A program made the position numbers and the translations under genes. A stretch of DNA of 64,000 bases from Piscinibacter caeni (GTDB taxonomy: Bacteria > Pseudomonadota > Gammaproteobacteria > Burkholderiales > Burkholderiaceae_C), in assembly GCA_003265685.1 (NCBI GenBank), contig QJOU01000014.1, forward strand, positions 1 to 64,000, read 5' to 3'. Every line of letters begins with the position of its first letter. The stretch's first letter is position 1. The notes below the pieces were generated by a model. The model searched no databases. It was not told the origin of the DNA and worked only from the letters and a program-made list of their open reading frames with translations. Positions 26,383 through 37,827 of the stretch are shown here, piece by piece.

Positions 26383-26715
26383 TCAGTGGCAGGCGCAGCT
26401 CGAGCCGCAACCGCCGGTCGCCGCGGCGGCCGGGGCGCTGCCGCCGCCCTCCGCCGGCTTGCTGTCGGCCGGCTTGGCATCGGCCGGCTTGGCCTCCGCG
26501 GGCTTGGCCTCGGCCGGCTTGCCGCCCGAATTGCCCCCCTTGAAGTCCGTCACGTACCAGCCCGAACCCTTGAGCTGGAAGCCCGCGGCCGTCAGCTGCT
26601 TGCGGAACTCGCCGGCGCCGCAGGCCGGGCAGGTGGTCAGCACCGGGTCGGAAATCTTCTGCAGCACGTCCTTCGCGTGGCCGCAGGCGTCACAGCGGTA
26701 GGCGTAGATCGGCAT
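26383..26715 (-). CDS. fmdB: FmdB family zinc-ribbon protein
   Basis: A 110-residue protein with the FmdB/CxxC_CXXC zinc ribbon MPIYAYRCDACGH then TTCPACGAGEF, followed by GSGWYVTDFKGG. The C-terminal half is low-complexity: four near-repeats of K-P-A-[ED]-[AS], rich in Lys/Pro/Ala, then a cysteine/histidine tail GGCGSSCACH that could bind metal. Proposed regulatory roles for the family rest on little evidence. It heads the DUF502-aspS-nudB line of genes. Confidence 0.85.
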   Translation of the reverse strand: MPIYAYRCDACGHAKDVLQKISDPVLTTCPACGAGEFRKQLTAAGFQLKGSGWYVTDFKGGNSGGKPAEAKPAEAKPADAKPADSKPAEGGGSAPAAAATGGCGSSCACH

Positions 26716-26805
26716 GGCTAAACCCTTGATGCAAAAAGGAAAACCGCGAATTGTACAGGCCCGCGGCAGCGCCCCGACGGCAGATCGGGGCGCCGCATCG
26801 GTTTC

Positions 26806-28263
26806 TCAAGCGCCGGCGTTCGGCACCCCCACGACGCGGTGGTGCGAGCCGTGGCTGTTCTTCACGGCCTGCGGGCCGAGCGAGCCGATGACCACGCCGA
26901 CGATGGCCATCACGAAGCCGGCCAGCTGCGCCGGGAAGGCCTCGCCCGCCGGGGTGGCCATGAACAGGATCCAGGTCAGGATGCCCAGCACGATCGAGAA
27001 GATGGCACCCTGCGTGGTGGCGCGCTTCCAGTACAGGCCCGCCACCAGCGGCACGAAGGCGCCGACCAGCGTCACCTGGTAGGCCCCGGACACCATGTCG
27101 TAGATCGGCGTGCCCTGCAGCGCGATCGCGTAGGCGCAGACGCAGATGCTGAACACCAGCACCGCGACGCGCATGGTCCACAGCTCGCGCTTGTCGCTGA
27201 TGCGCGGGAAGAACTGGCGCCAGATGTTCTCGACGAAGGTCACCGACGGCGCCAGCAGCGTCGCCGAGGCCGTGGACTTCAGCGCCGACAGCAGCGCGCC
27301 GAAGAAGATCACCTGCATCACGAAGGGCATCTTGTCCATCACGAGCGTCGGGATGACCTTCTGCGGATCCTCCTTGATGAGCGCCTCGGCCTGCTCCGGC
27401 ATGATGATCAGCGCGCTGGTGACGATGAACATCGGTACGAAGGCGAACAGGATGTAGCTGATGCCGCCGATCACCGGCCCCTTGGTGGCGGCGTTGACGT
27501 CCTTGGCGGACATCACGCGCTGGAACACGTCCTGCTGCGGGATCGAGCCGAACATCATCGTGATGCCGGCGGCGATGAACAGCACGATCTGGTCGAAGCT
27601 CGGCTCGGGCAGGAACTTGAACAGCTCCTTGCTCGAGGCCAGCTCGATCACCTTGCCGGCGCCGCCGGCCATGTCGGCGGCGAACATCGCGATCAAGGTC
27701 AGGCCGACCACCAGGATGATCATCTGGATGAAGTCGGTCACCGCGACCGACCACATGCCGCCGAACAGCGTGTAGGCAAGGATCGACGCGGTGCCCAGCA
27801 CCATGCCCAGCGGGATGCTGATCGCGCCGCCGGACAGCAGGTTGAACACCAGCCCGAGCGCGGTGACCTGGGCCGACACCCAGCCGAGGTAGCTCAGGAT
27901 GATGATCAGCGAGCAGACCACCTCCACGGTGCGGCCGAAGCGCTCGCGGTAGTAGTCGCTGATCGTCAGCAGCGTCATCTTGTAGAGCTTGGCGGCGAAG
28001 AACAGGCCGACCAGGATCAGGCAGGTGCCGGCGCCGAACGGGTCTTCCACCACGCCGTTCAGGCCGCCTTCGACAAACTTGGCCGGGATGCCCAGCACCG
28101 TCTCGGAGCCGAACCAGGTGGCGAAGGTGGTGGTGACGATCATCACCAGCGGCAGGTGGCGCCCGGCGATCGCGAAGTCCGCCGTGTTCTTGACACGCTT
28201 GGCGGCCCACAGGCCGATGGCGATGGTGATCAGCAGGTAGAAGATGACCAGGGTCAGCAGCAT
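26806..28263 (-). CDS. Sodium:solute symporter family transporter
   Basis: A 485-residue integral membrane protein with about 13 hydrophobic helices of the SSS (solute:sodium symporter) family. Typical features are the N-terminal VKNTADFAIAGRHLP loop, the FATWFGSETVLGIPAKFVEGGL helix region and the ALLSALKSTASATLLAPSVTF segment that contributes to the sodium site. The C-terminus is a short cytoplasmic His-containing tail. Relatives move proline, acetate, pantothenate and other organic solutes; the substrate here is not predictable. It lies alone between ubiB and fmdB on the same strand, with about 90-110 nt on each side. Confidence 0.85.
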   Translation of the reverse strand: MLLTLVIFYLLITIAIGLWAAKRVKNTADFAIAGRHLPLVMIVTTTFATWFGSETVLGIPAKFVEGGLNGVVEDPFGAGTCLILVGLFFAAKLYKMTLLTISDYYRERFGRTVEVVCSLIIILSYLGWVSAQVTALGLVFNLLSGGAISIPLGMVLGTASILAYTLFGGMWSVAVTDFIQMIILVVGLTLIAMFAADMAGGAGKVIELASSKELFKFLPEPSFDQIVLFIAAGITMMFGSIPQQDVFQRVMSAKDVNAATKGPVIGGISYILFAFVPMFIVTSALIIMPEQAEALIKEDPQKVIPTLVMDKMPFVMQVIFFGALLSALKSTASATLLAPSVTFVENIWRQFFPRISDKRELWTMRVAVLVFSICVCAYAIALQGTPIYDMVSGAYQVTLVGAFVPLVAGLYWKRATTQGAIFSIVLGILTWILFMATPAGEAFPAQLAGFVMAIVGVVIGSLGPQAVKNSHGSHHRVVGVPNAGA

Positions 28264-28374
28264 GGTGCGCGGGCTCCGGAGCGGGTAGGGACAGGTGGGG
28301 AAACGGACCGCAGGGGATTATCCCCGCAAGCCCGCGCCGGCCCCAAGCGAGCGGCGTGCCCGATTCCCGCTGCG

Positions 28375-29928
28375 TCAGACGGGCCAGCGCAGCAGCAGCA
28401 GCAGGGTCGCCAGCACGCCGAGCGCGGCCCCGGCCAGCCCGAACACCAGCGCGCGCAGCAGCCCGGTGCTGCGGCGCTGCTCGGCCAGCAGTGCCTCGAG
28501 CAGCCGGTCCCGCTCCGGATCGCGCCGCCCCAGCGCCTGGTGCAGCAGGCGCGGCAGCTCCGGCAGCAGCTGGGCGTACCGCGGCCCCTCGTGCTTGAGC
28601 CGCTCGACCAGTCCGCGCCAGCCCACCTGCTCGTGCATCCAGCGCTCGAGGAAGGGCTTGGCGGTGGTCCACAGGTCCAGCTCGGGGTCGAGCTGGCGGC
28701 CCAGGCCCTCGATATTCAGCAGCGTCTTCTGCAGCAGCACCAGCTGGGGCTGGATCTCGACGTTGAAGCGCCGCGAGGTCTGGAACAGGCGCAGCAGCAC
28801 CTGGCCGAGCGAGATGTCCTTCAGCGGGCGGTCGAAGTGCGGCTCGCAGACCGCGCGGATCGCGCCCTCCAGCTCGTCGACGCGTGTCTCGCGCGGCACC
28901 CAGCCGCTCTCGACGTGCAGCTCGGCCACGCGCTTGTAGTCGCGCCGGAAGAAGGCGATGAAGTTGTGCGCCAGGTACTCCTTGTCGACCTCGGTCAGCG
29001 TGCCGACGATGCCGAAGTCGAGCGCGATGTAGCGGCCGAAGGTGGCAGGGTCGATGCTCACCTGGATATTGCCCGGGTGCATGTCGGCATGGAAGAAGCC
29101 GTCGCGGAACACCTGGGTGAAGAAGATCGTCACGCCGTCGCGCGCCAGCTTCTTGAAGTCCACGCCGGCGTCGCGCAGGCGCTGCACCTGGCTGATGGGC
29201 ACGCCCTTCATGCGCTCCATCACGATCACGTTCTGCGTGCACAGCTCCCACACCATCTCGGGGATCTCGACCAGCCGCAGCCCCTGCATGTTGCGGCGCA
29301 GCTGCGCCGCGTTGGCCGCCTCGCGCACCAGGTCGAGCTCGTCGTGCAGGTAGTTGTCGAACTCGGCCACCACCTCGCGCGGCTTCAGGCGCTTGCCGTC
29401 GGCCGAGAAGCGCTCCACCCAGGCGGCCAGCGTGCGCATCAGCGCCAGGTCGTCGTCGATCACCGCCAGCATGCCCGGGCGCAGCACCTTCACCGCCACC
29501 TCGCGGCCCGACTGCAGGGTGGCGAAGTGCACCTGGGCGATCGACGCCGAGGCGACCGGCTCGTCGTCGAAGCTCGCGAACACCTGCTGGATCGGCCGGC
29601 CGAAGGCCTTCTCGACGATCGCGCGCGAGGCGGCGGCCGGGAACGGCGGCACGCGGTCCTGCAGCTTGGCGAGCTCCTCGGCGAAATCCTCCGGCAGCAG
29701 GTCGCGCCGCGTGGAGAGCACCTGGCCGAACTTGACGAAGATCGGCCCGAGCCGCTCCAGGCCCAGGCGCAGTCGCTCGCCACGCGGCGCGTCGAGGCGG
29801 CGGCCGATCGTCAGCACCCGCACCAGCACGCGCACCCAGCGCTGACGGAAGCTGGAGAGCACCAGCTCGTCCAGCCCGTAGCGCAGCACCGTGACGCAGA
29901 TGACGACCAGCCGGCCGAGGTGCCTCAT
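28375..29928 (-). CDS. ubiB: Ubiquinone biosynthesis regulatory protein kinase UbiB
   Basis: A 517-residue ABC1/UbiB atypical kinase required for ubiquinone synthesis. The KxGQ signature is in [16 protein letters not shown], the invariant lysine is in [11 protein letters not shown], and the catalytic [11 protein letters not shown] and metal-binding ALDFGIVG motifs are intact. Two C-terminal hydrophobic helices ([24 protein letters not shown]) anchor it in the inner membrane. The ATG at 29928 overlaps the ubiJ stop as ATGA. ubiE, normally close by, is 6 kb away beyond a block of nucleotide-sugar genes. Confidence 0.93.
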   Translation of the reverse strand: MRHLGRLVVICVTVLRYGLDELVLSSFRQRWVRVLVRVLTIGRRLDAPRGERLRLGLERLGPIFVKFGQVLSTRRDLLPEDFAEELAKLQDRVPPFPAAASRAIVEKAFGRPIQQVFASFDDEPVASASIAQVHFATLQSGREVAVKVLRPGMLAVIDDDLALMRTLAAWVERFSADGKRLKPREVVAEFDNYLHDELDLVREAANAAQLRRNMQGLRLVEIPEMVWELCTQNVIVMERMKGVPISQVQRLRDAGVDFKKLARDGVTIFFTQVFRDGFFHADMHPGNIQVSIDPATFGRYIALDFGIVGTLTEVDKEYLAHNFIAFFRRDYKRVAELHVESGWVPRETRVDELEGAIRAVCEPHFDRPLKDISLGQVLLRLFQTSRRFNVEIQPQLVLLQKTLLNIEGLGRQLDPELDLWTTAKPFLERWMHEQVGWRGLVERLKHEGPRYAQLLPELPRLLHQALGRRDPERDRLLEALLAEQRRSTGLLRALVFGLAGAALGVLATLLLLLRWPV

Positions 29929-30473
29929 CGCGGCGGCGCCGCTCCGGGGTCGCCGCCGCGCAGCCGCGAGGCCACGCTGCCGATCGTGCGCACCGCCTCG
30001 CGCAGGCCCGCGGCGATCCCCTGGCCGACACGCGCCAGCTCGCGCGCCGGCGCATCGCCGACGATGCGGGCCAGGTCGTCCTGCACGTCCCAGCGCAGGT
30101 TGTCGAACAGCCAGTTGACGTCCGTCGCGAACTGCGCGTCGCCGGCGATCTCGACCCGCGGCCGCTCGCCCGACAGGGTCTGCACCAGCGCCAGCGCCGG
30201 GTTGGAGGCGTCGACGCCGACCCGCAGTTCCGGCGTGGCCGTCGGCTCCTGGCCGCACCACTCGAGCAGCCCGGCCGGGCTGACGCGGAAGGCCGTGGCC
30301 GGCAGCGGCGGCAGCAGGGCGGGCCAGCCGTCGAAGCGGATCTCGAGCAGGCGCCCGGCATGGGGCCGCAGGCGCTGCTGCGCCGCCGGCTCCGCGGCGA
30401 TCACGTGGTTCAGCAGCAGCGTGACGCGCTCCATCACCGCCGCCGAGGCGAATGTTTGCAGGCTTTGCAGCAT
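29925..30473 (-). CDS. ubiJ: Ubiquinone biosynthesis accessory factor UbiJ (SCP2 domain)
   Basis: A 182-residue protein with an N-terminal SCP2 lipid-binding domain ([21 protein letters not shown], then strands such as [21 protein letters not shown]) and a helical C-terminus. UbiJ binds ubiquinone intermediates in the cytoplasmic Ubi complex and works with UbiB and UbiK. The stop overlaps the ubiB start as ATGA, as in other proteobacteria. Start at the ATG at 30473. The gene diverges from galE with a 102-nt spacer in which I see no clear promoter. Confidence 0.82.
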   Translation of the reverse strand: MLQSLQTFASAAVMERVTLLLNHVIAAEPAAQQRLRPHAGRLLEIRFDGWPALLPPLPATAFRVSPAGLLEWCGQEPTATPELRVGVDASNPALALVQTLSGERPRVEIAGDAQFATDVNWLFDNLRWDVQDDLARIVGDAPARELARVGQGIAAGLREAVRTIGSVASRLRGGDPGAAPPR

Positions 30474-30575
30474 GATGTGGCGATTGTAGGCAGAGCGTCA
30501 CGGCGCCCCCCGCGAAGACGGGCCCCGGCGCGCGGCACGCTGGGCGAGAATCGTCCGACACCTCCTGCCGCCCTG

Positions 30576-31604
30576 ATGAGCGCTGCCGCGACCGTCCTGC
30601 TGACCGGAGCCACCGGTTACATCGCCTCCCACACCTGGCTTGCACTGCAGGCCGAGGGCTTTCGCGTGGTCGGGCTGGACGATTTCTCCAACAGCTCGCC
30701 GCAGGTGCTGGAGCGGCTCGAGCGGCTGTCCGGGCAGGTGCCGGAGTTCGTGCGCGGCGACGTCGGCGACGAGGCCACGCTCGACACGCTGTTCGCGCGC
30801 CGCCGCATCGACGCCGTGGTGCACTTCGCGGCCTTCAAGGCGGTCGGCGAGAGCATCGAGCGGCCGCTCGACTACTACCGCAACAACGTCGGTGGCCTGG
30901 TCACGCTGGCGCAGGCGATGCAGCGCCACGGCTGCCGCGTGCTGGTGTTCAGCTCCAGCGCCACGGTCTACGGCCGGCCCGAGACGCTGCCGCTGACCGA
31001 GGACGCGCCGCTGGCAGCCACCAACCCGTACGGCTCGACCAAGCTCGTGGGCGAGAACCTGCTGCGCGAGCTGCACGCGGCCGACGCCGACTGGCGCATC
31101 GCGCTGCTGCGCTACTTCAATCCGATCGGCGCGCACGAGAGCGGCCTGATCGGCGAGGCGCCGCAGGGCGTGCCGAACAACCTGATGCCCTACCTCACGC
31201 AGGTGGCGGTCGGCCGGCGCGAACGCCTGCGCGTGTTCGGCGCCGACTACGCCACGCCCGACGGCACCGGGGTGCGCGACTACATCCACGTGATGGACCT
31301 GGCCGAGGGCCATGTGGCCGCGCTGCGGCGCCTGCTCACGCAGGCCGGCCTGCTGACGCTGAACCTCGGCACCGGTCGCGGCCACAGCGTGCTGGAGGTG
31401 CTTCAGGCCTTCGAGCGCGCCTGCGGCCGCGCGGTGCCCTACGAGGTGCTGCCGCGCCGCGCGGGCGACGTCGATGCCGTGTATGCCGATCCCTCACGCG
31501 CCGCCGCGCTGCTGGGCTGGCGCGCCCGGCGCGACCTCGACTCCATGTGCCGCGACGCGTGGCGCTGGCAATCCCTGAACCCGAACGGCTTCGAACCCGC
31601 CTGA
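30576..31604 (+). CDS. galE: UDP-glucose 4-epimerase
   Basis: A 342-residue short-chain dehydrogenase-type epimerase interconverting UDP-glucose and UDP-galactose. The NAD motif is [13 protein letters not shown], the catalytic serine region FSSSATVYG, and the Tyr-Lys pair is in [11 protein letters not shown]. The [15 protein letters not shown] and [13 protein letters not shown] motifs are typical of GalE. It is the first gene of a plus-strand block with manC and two sugar-nucleotide enzymes, suggesting surface polysaccharide precursor supply rather than galactose catabolism; no galK or galT is present. Upstream open codons from 30360 are antisense to ubiJ, so ATG 30576 is chosen. Confidence 0.92.
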   Translation: MSAAATVLLTGATGYIASHTWLALQAEGFRVVGLDDFSNSSPQVLERLERLSGQVPEFVRGDVGDEATLDTLFARRRIDAVVHFAAFKAVGESIERPLDYYRNNVGGLVTLAQAMQRHGCRVLVFSSSATVYGRPETLPLTEDAPLAATNPYGSTKLVGENLLRELHAADADWRIALLRYFNPIGAHESGLIGEAPQGVPNNLMPYLTQVAVGRRERLRVFGADYATPDGTGVRDYIHVMDLAEGHVAALRRLLTQAGLLTLNLGTGRGHSVLEVLQAFERACGRAVPYEVLPRRAGDVDAVYADPSRAAALLGWRARRDLDSMCRDAWRWQSLNPNGFEPA

Positions 31605-31618
31605 GGCGGCTCCCTCCG

Positions 31619-33082
31619 ATGAACCAGAACAACTCCCCGATCGCAGTCCAGCCGGTGATCATGGCCGGCGGCAGCGGCACGCGGCTGTGGCCGCTGTCGC
31701 GTGCCCAGTTCCCCAAGCAGTTCCTCGTGCTGCAGGGCGAGAACAGCCTGTTCCAGCAGGCCGTGCAGCGTCTGGCCGGGCTGGGGGCGGCCGACCTGCA
31801 GGTGGCGCCCGCCTGCGTGGTCGGCAACGACGAGCACCGCTTCCTGGTGCTGGAGCAGTTGCGCGAGCTGGGCCAGGCCGGCGCCACGCTGCTGTTGGAG
31901 CCGGTGGGCCGCAATACGGCGCCGGCGATGACGCTGGCGGCGTTGCTCGCGCAGCAAGCCGGCACCGACCCGGTGCTGGTGGTCAGCCCGGCGGACCAGA
32001 CCGTCACCGACGAGGCGGCGTTCACGCGCGCGCTGCAGCAGGCCGTGCGCAGTGCGGCGCAGGGCCACATCGTGATCCTCGGCGTCACGCCCGACCGCCC
32101 CGAGACCGGCTATGGCTACATCGCCGCCGGCGTGGGCGACACGGCGGGCCGCGCCGTCGAGCGCTTCGTCGAGAAGCCCGACCTGGCCACCGCGCAGCGT
32201 TACCTCGCCGAGGGCCACTACTTCTGGAACAGCGGCATGTTCGTGGTGCGCGCCTCGGTGTGGCTGGCCGCGCTGGAGCGCTTCCGCCCGGACATCCTGG
32301 CCGCCACCCGGGCCGCGTGGGAGCAGCGCAGCGTCGACGCGAGCTTCGTGCGACCGGGCAAGGCCGAGTTCGCCGCGATCCCGTCCGAATCGGTGGACTA
32401 CGCCGTGATGGAACCGGTGGCCGCGTCGCCGGGACGCTTCTCGCTGCGCATGGTGCCGCTGGACGCCGGCTGGAACGACCTCGGTGCCTGGGAGGCGGTC
32501 TGGCAGGTCGGCGGCAAGGACGAGGCCGGCAACGTCAGCCGCGGCGACACGCTGCTGCGCGACAGCCGCAACACCCTGGTGCACGCCACCAGCCGGCTGG
32601 TCGGCGTGGTCGGCATGGACGACGTCGTCGTGGTCGAGACACCCGACGCCGTGCTGGTGGCCGACCGCGCGCGCAGCCAGGAGGTCAAGCAGATCGTCGC
32701 CGAGCTCGGCCGCGCCGGGCGCAGCGAGCAGAACCTGCACCGCCAGGTGCACCGCCCCTGGGGCTGGTACGACAGCATCGACGCCGGCGCGCGCTTCCAG
32801 GTCAAGCGCATCCTGGTCAAGCCCGGCGCCAGCCTGAGCCTGCAGATGCACCACCACCGCGCCGAGCACTGGATCGTGGTCAGCGGCACCGCCGAGGTGA
32901 CCTGCGGCGACAAGAAGATCCTGCTGTCCGAGAACCAGAGCACCTACATCCCGCTGGGCGAGAAGCACCGGCTGGCGAACCCGGGCAAGGTGCCGCTCGA
33001 GATCATCGAGGTGCAGTCCGGCAGCTACCTTGGCGAGGACGACATCGTCCGCTACGAGGACACCTACGGCCGCACCACGTGA
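31619..33082 (+). CDS. manC: Bifunctional mannose-1-phosphate guanylyltransferase / mannose-6-phosphate isomerase
   Basis: A 487-residue type II enzyme making GDP-mannose. The nucleotidyltransferase part begins PVIMAGGSGTRLWPLSR with the pyrophosphorylase signature, and contains EKPDLATAQRYL and FWNSGMFV. The C-terminal cupin is the isomerase (LSLQMHHHRAEHWIVVSG, then STYIPLGEKHRLANPG). Both domains look complete. The gene starts 14 nt after galE, so the two are probably co-transcribed. GDP-mannose is used for exopolysaccharide, LPS O-antigen or glycosylation. The phosphomannomutase partner is not in the window. Confidence 0.92.
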   Translation: MNQNNSPIAVQPVIMAGGSGTRLWPLSRAQFPKQFLVLQGENSLFQQAVQRLAGLGAADLQVAPACVVGNDEHRFLVLEQLRELGQAGATLLLEPVGRNTAPAMTLAALLAQQAGTDPVLVVSPADQTVTDEAAFTRALQQAVRSAAQGHIVILGVTPDRPETGYGYIAAGVGDTAGRAVERFVEKPDLATAQRYLAEGHYFWNSGMFVVRASVWLAALERFRPDILAATRAAWEQRSVDASFVRPGKAEFAAIPSESVDYAVMEPVAASPGRFSLRMVPLDAGWNDLGAWEAVWQVGGKDEAGNVSRGDTLLRDSRNTLVHATSRLVGVVGMDDVVVVETPDAVLVADRARSQEVKQIVAELGRAGRSEQNLHRQVHRPWGWYDSIDAGARFQVKRILVKPGASLSLQMHHHRAEHWIVVSGTAEVTCGDKKILLSENQSTYIPLGEKHRLANPGKVPLEIIEVQSGSYLGEDDIVRYEDTYGRTT

Positions 33083-33187
33083 GCGCCGCCTTGTCGCATC
33101 ACCCCGGATCGGGCGGGTACGGGTGCGTGCCCGCTTCGCGCAGAATCCCCCGTTTGCCATGACCCACCCCTCTTCCTGCCTGCGGCC

Positions 33188-34195
33188 ATGAAAATCCTCG
33201 TCACCGGCGCGGCCGGCTTCATCGGCATGCATGTCAGCCAGCTGCTGCTGGCCCGCGGCGACCAGGTGGTCGGCCTCGACAACCTGAACGACTACTACGA
33301 CCCGCGCCTGAAGCACGACCGCCTGGCGCGGCTGCAGCCGCACGCCGGCTTCCGCTTCGAGAAGCTCGACGTGGCCGACCGCGACGGCATGGAGAAGCTG
33401 TTCCGCGCGGAACGCTTCGACCGCGTCGTGCACCTGGCCGCGCAGGCCGGCGTGCGCTACTCGCTCGTGAACCCGCAGGCCTACATCGACAGCAACGTCG
33501 TCGGCTTCACCAACATCCTGGAGGGCTGCCGCCACCACGGCGTGCAGCACCTGGTGTACGCGTCGAGCTCGAGCGTGTACGGCGGCAACACCGCGATGCC
33601 GTTTTCCGAGCACCACAACATCGACCACCCGGTCAGCCTGTACGCGGCCACCAAGAAGGCCAACGAGCTGATGGCGCACACCTACAGCCACCTGTTCGGG
33701 CTGCCGACCACCGGGCTGCGCTTCTTCACGGTCTACGGGCCCTGGGGCCGGCCGGACATGGCGCTGTTCCTGTTCACCAAGGCGATGCTCGCCGGCGAGC
33801 CGATCAAGGTGTTCAACCACGGCAAGATGGTGCGCGACTTCACCTACGTGGACGACATCGCCGAGGGCGTGGTGCGCACGCTGGACCGCACCGCGACGGC
33901 CGACCCGGCCTTCGACGCCGCCGCGCCCGACCCGGCGCGCAGCAACGTGCCCTACCGCGTGTTCAACATCGGCAACAACGCGCCGGTGACGCTGATGGAA
34001 TTCATCGAGGCGATCGAGGCGGCGGTCGGCCGCCCGGCGCTCAAGGAGTTCCTGCCGCTGCAGGACGGCGACGTGCCGGCCACCTACGCCGACGTCTCCG
34101 AACTCGAGGCCTGGACGGGCTTCCGCCCGCGCATGCCGGTGCCCGAGGGCATTCGCCGCTTCGTCGCCTGGTACCGCGACTACTTCAAGCAGTGA
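33188..34195 (+). CDS. UDP-glucuronate 4-epimerase-type NAD-dependent epimerase
   Basis: A 335-residue sugar-nucleotide epimerase with [18 protein letters not shown], the catalytic SSSSVYGG and YAATKKANE motifs, and [18 protein letters not shown] followed by LFLFTKAML, the pattern of UDP-glucuronate/CapI-type 4-epimerases. It would convert UDP-glucuronate to UDP-galacturonate or act on the N-acetyl analogues made by the next enzyme. A 105-nt spacer separates it from manC, long enough for an internal promoter though none is evident. Its stop is 26 nt before the chosen start of the dehydrogenase. Confidence 0.85.
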   Translation: MKILVTGAAGFIGMHVSQLLLARGDQVVGLDNLNDYYDPRLKHDRLARLQPHAGFRFEKLDVADRDGMEKLFRAERFDRVVHLAAQAGVRYSLVNPQAYIDSNVVGFTNILEGCRHHGVQHLVYASSSSVYGGNTAMPFSEHHNIDHPVSLYAATKKANELMAHTYSHLFGLPTTGLRFFTVYGPWGRPDMALFLFTKAMLAGEPIKVFNHGKMVRDFTYVDDIAEGVVRTLDRTATADPAFDAAAPDPARSNVPYRVFNIGNNAPVTLMEFIEAIEAAVGRPALKEFLPLQDGDVPATYADVSELEAWTGFRPRMPVPEGIRRFVAWYRDYFKQ

Positions 34196-34221
34196 TCGAG
34201 AAGTTCGAGGGAGAGATACAC

Positions 34222-35502
<1,281 letters not shown>

Positions 35503-35503
35503 T

Positions 35504-36118
35504 CTAGAGAAGAGCCTGCTGGCGCGCCAGGCGCCAGTCGGGCTCGCCGGCGCTGCGCGCCAGCATCCAGATCTCGCGGAACGGCGCGGCGTGGCGGCCG
35601 GGGCCCTCGCGCACCAGGCCGCTGAACTCGACGCTCGCGAACTCGAGCCCGTCGAGCCGCTCGTGCGCCAGCAGCCGGGCCTCGAGCGAGAGCACGTCGG
35701 TGCGGTTCGGCCCGGGGCCGCGCTCGGGCAGCTGGTCGAGCAGTTCGTCCAGCATGCCGTCGGTGGTCAACGCACGCAGGGCCTCGACGTCGCCGCGGTC
35801 CCAGGCCGCCTGCAGCACCACGAAGCGTTCGCGCGCCATCGCGAGCAGCGCCTGCTCGGCGGCACGCGGCTTCGCGCGGTTGCCGCCGCGGCGCTGCGCC
35901 CACACCAGCGAGGCGAACACCAGCGCCCCGACCCCGGCCAGCGCGATCGGCGAGGCCCCGCCACGCAGCGCGGTGAGCGACACCAGGGCCGAGCCGAGCC
36001 CGAGCGAGGTGCTCAGCGCCGTCAGCGCCGACGCCTTGGCCGCCGGCACATGCAGGCCCGCCGCCAGCAGCAGCACGAGCGGCCGCACCGCGCGCCGCGC
36101 GCCCGGCCGGTTCAGCAC
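35504..36118 (-). CDS. Short Tim44-like domain protein
   Basis: A 204-residue protein following ubiE. A GTG at 36118 overlaps the ubiE end by 7 nt and is preceded by a weak GGGGA; an internal GTG at 36088 would also give a signal peptide. After the signal ([19 protein letters not shown]) come hydrophobic helices ([11 protein letters not shown] to [12 protein letters not shown]) and then a Tim44-like domain: [35 protein letters not shown] and a strand-rich C-terminus ending LARQQALL. The usual bacterial Tim44 relatives in this spot are longer with a Gly-rich linker, which is missing here. Function in bacteria is unclear. Confidence 0.7.
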   Translation of the reverse strand: MLNRPGARRAVRPLVLLLAAGLHVPAAKASALTALSTSLGLGSALVSLTALRGGASPIALAGVGALVFASLVWAQRRGGNRAKPRAAEQALLAMARERFVVLQAAWDRGDVEALRALTTDGMLDELLDQLPERGPGPNRTDVLSLEARLLAHERLDGLEFASVEFSGLVREGPGRHAAPFREIWMLARSAGEPDWRLARQQALL

Positions 36119-36843
36119 TTGATCCCCGCGTGCAGCGCGACGATGCCCGCGCTGAGGTTGTGCACGTCCACGTGGCCGAAACCGGCCGCCTTCATCATCG
36201 ACTTCAGCGTGGCCTGGTCCGGGTGCATGCGGATCGACTCGGCCAGGTAGCGGTAGCTCGCCGCGTCGCCCGCGATCAGCTGGCCCAGGCGCGGCAGCAC
36301 GTTGAACGAGTACCAGTCGTAGGCCTTGGCCAGCGGCGGCGCGACCTTGGAGAACTCGAGCACCAGCAGCCGGCCGCCAGGCTTGAGCACGCGGCACATC
36401 TCGGCCAGCGCGCGCTCCTTGTGCGTCATGTTGCGCAGGCCGAAGGCGACGCTGACGAGGTCGAAACGTTCGCTCGCGAACGGCAGCGCCTCGGCGTCGC
36501 AGATCACCGTCGGCAGCACCAGGCCCTGGTCGAGCAGCCGGTCGCGGCCCTGGCGCAGCATGGCCTCGTTGATGTCGGTCAGCAGCACCGTGCCGCCCGG
36601 ACCGACACGTTTGGCGAAGGCACGCGCCAGGTCGCCGGTGCCGCCAGCGATGTCGAGCACCTGCATGCCCGGGCGCAGGTTGGCCACGCCGACGGTGTAG
36701 GACTTCCACACCCGGTGCAGGCCCATCGACATCACGTCGTTCATCAGGTCGTACTTCGACGCGACCGAGTCGAACACGCCGCGCACACGGCTGGCCTTCT
36801 GCTGCTCCTCGACCGTCTCGAACCCGAAGTGAGTCTCGCTCAT
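36112..36843 (-). CDS. ubiE: Ubiquinone/menaquinone C-methyltransferase UbiE
   Basis: A 243-residue SAM-dependent methyltransferase that methylates 2-octaprenyl-6-methoxy-benzoquinol in ubiquinone synthesis. It opens [21 protein letters not shown], carries the SAM motif [12 protein letters not shown], and the UbiE signatures [21 protein letters not shown] and [13 protein letters not shown]. The start at ATG 36843 fits the family length; the frame further upstream is antisense to nothing but is not homologous. It lies between DUF971 and the Tim44-like gene, the standard Burkholderiales order, but ubiJ and ubiB are not next in line. Confidence 0.94.
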   Translation of the reverse strand: MSETHFGFETVEEQQKASRVRGVFDSVASKYDLMNDVMSMGLHRVWKSYTVGVANLRPGMQVLDIAGGTGDLARAFAKRVGPGGTVLLTDINEAMLRQGRDRLLDQGLVLPTVICDAEALPFASERFDLVSVAFGLRNMTHKERALAEMCRVLKPGGRLLVLEFSKVAPPLAKAYDWYSFNVLPRLGQLIAGDAASYRYLAESIRMHPDQATLKSMMKAAGFGHVDVHNLSAGIVALHAGIKC

Positions 36844-36854
36844 GGCGCCCCGAT

Positions 36855-37274
36855 TCAATGGTGATGTCCGCAGGCGCCGCCGGTGGCCGGCGCGGCCATC
36901 GGCGCGTCCCGGTCGACGCCGGCTTCGGCCAGGCGCTGCTCGTAACGCGCCCACAGCTCGTCCTGCCGGTCGCCCAGGAAGTACAGGTAGTCCCAGGAGA
37001 AGATGCCCGAGTCGTGCCCGTCGCTGAAGGTGGGCTGCACCGCGTAGTTGCCCACCGGCTCGAGCGCCGTCAGCTCGACCTCGCGCTTGCCGGTCTGCAG
37101 CACTTCCTGGCCCGGCCCGTGGCCCTGCACCTCGGCCGAGGGCGAATAGACACGCATCAGCTCGAACGGGATGCGGAAGCTGCGCCCGTCGGCAAAGGCC
37201 ACTTCGAGAACGCGGGTCTGCTGGTGCACCGTGATGCCGGTGGGCAGCGGGGTATCGGGGTTCAGGCCGGCCAT
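36855..37274 (-). CDS. DUF971 family protein
   Basis: A 139-residue protein with the DUF971 (gamma-butyrobetaine hydroxylase N-terminal-like) fold: [22 protein letters not shown], then [23 protein letters not shown]. In larger proteins this domain binds zinc or contributes to iron-sulfur chemistry; alone it is of unknown role, and a Cys/His-rich tail GGACGHHH here could bind metal. It begins at the ATG at 37274 and ends 11 nt before ubiE, so it is very likely co-transcribed with ubiE. Confidence 0.85.
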   Translation of the reverse strand: MAGLNPDTPLPTGITVHQQTRVLEVAFADGRSFRIPFELMRVYSPSAEVQGHGPGQEVLQTGKREVELTALEPVGNYAVQPTFSDGHDSGIFSWDYLYFLGDRQDELWARYEQRLAEAGVDRDAPMAAPATGGACGHHH

Positions 37275-37345
37275 GGAGCGACGCGTGGATCGGAGGCGTC
37301 GCAGTGTAGCGAACGCGCCTTGCGCGCTCGCATTGGGGACATCGG

Positions 37346-37783
37346 TCACGCGGTCTTGTGCAGCGCCCCGGCCACGGCGGCATCGAGCGCCGCCGGCGGC
37401 AGCGCCAGGCGCTGTACCGCCGGCGGTATCACCTCGCGCTGCCGCGGCCCCCAGATCGCCTGCGGGAAATGGCTGTCCCAGTCGAAGCGCGCGATCACGT
37501 GCCAGTGCAGGTGCGGCACCATGTTGCCGAGCGCGGCGAGGTTGATCTTGGCGGGCGCGAGGCGCTCGAGCAGCACACGCTCGAGCGCCGCCACCAGCGC
37601 CATGCAGCGCCGCTGCGCGGCCGCGTCGAGCTGCGAGAACTCGGCCACGTGCTGCTGCGCAATGACGCGGTAGAAGGCCGGGAAGTCCGCGTCGTCGACG
37701 CGGATCACGCGCCACTGCGCGTCCTGCCAGACGAGCGGGCCGCCGACGTCGCGGCACAGGGGGCAATCGGGCCGGGCACTCAT
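37346..37783 (-). CDS. HIT family protein
   Basis: A 145-residue histidine-triad protein, a likely nucleotide phosphate hydrolase or transferase. The triad is HLHWHVI with His91, His93 and His95. An N-terminal CPLC pair suggests a zinc site with a downstream histidine, as in some bacterial HIT proteins. Two upstream in-frame ATGs exist, but [10 protein letters not shown] at 37783 gives the family's usual start. It lies 71 nt upstream of DUF971 on the same strand. Confidence 0.87.
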   Translation of the reverse strand: MSARPDCPLCRDVGGPLVWQDAQWRVIRVDDADFPAFYRVIAQQHVAEFSQLDAAAQRRCMALVAALERVLLERLAPAKINLAALGNMVPHLHWHVIARFDWDSHFPQAIWGPRQREVIPPAVQRLALPPAALDAAVAGALHKTA

Positions 37784-37827
37784 GCGCGGCATTATCGGCG
37801 CCGGCCACGCCACTACACTGCCCGGCG

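Noticed and set aside
26839-30489. 1216-codon plus-strand frame across the symporter, ubiB and ubiJ
   Set aside because: It spans three real genes and their spacers on the other strand and has no ribosome site or recognisable domain, so it is an artefact of high GC.
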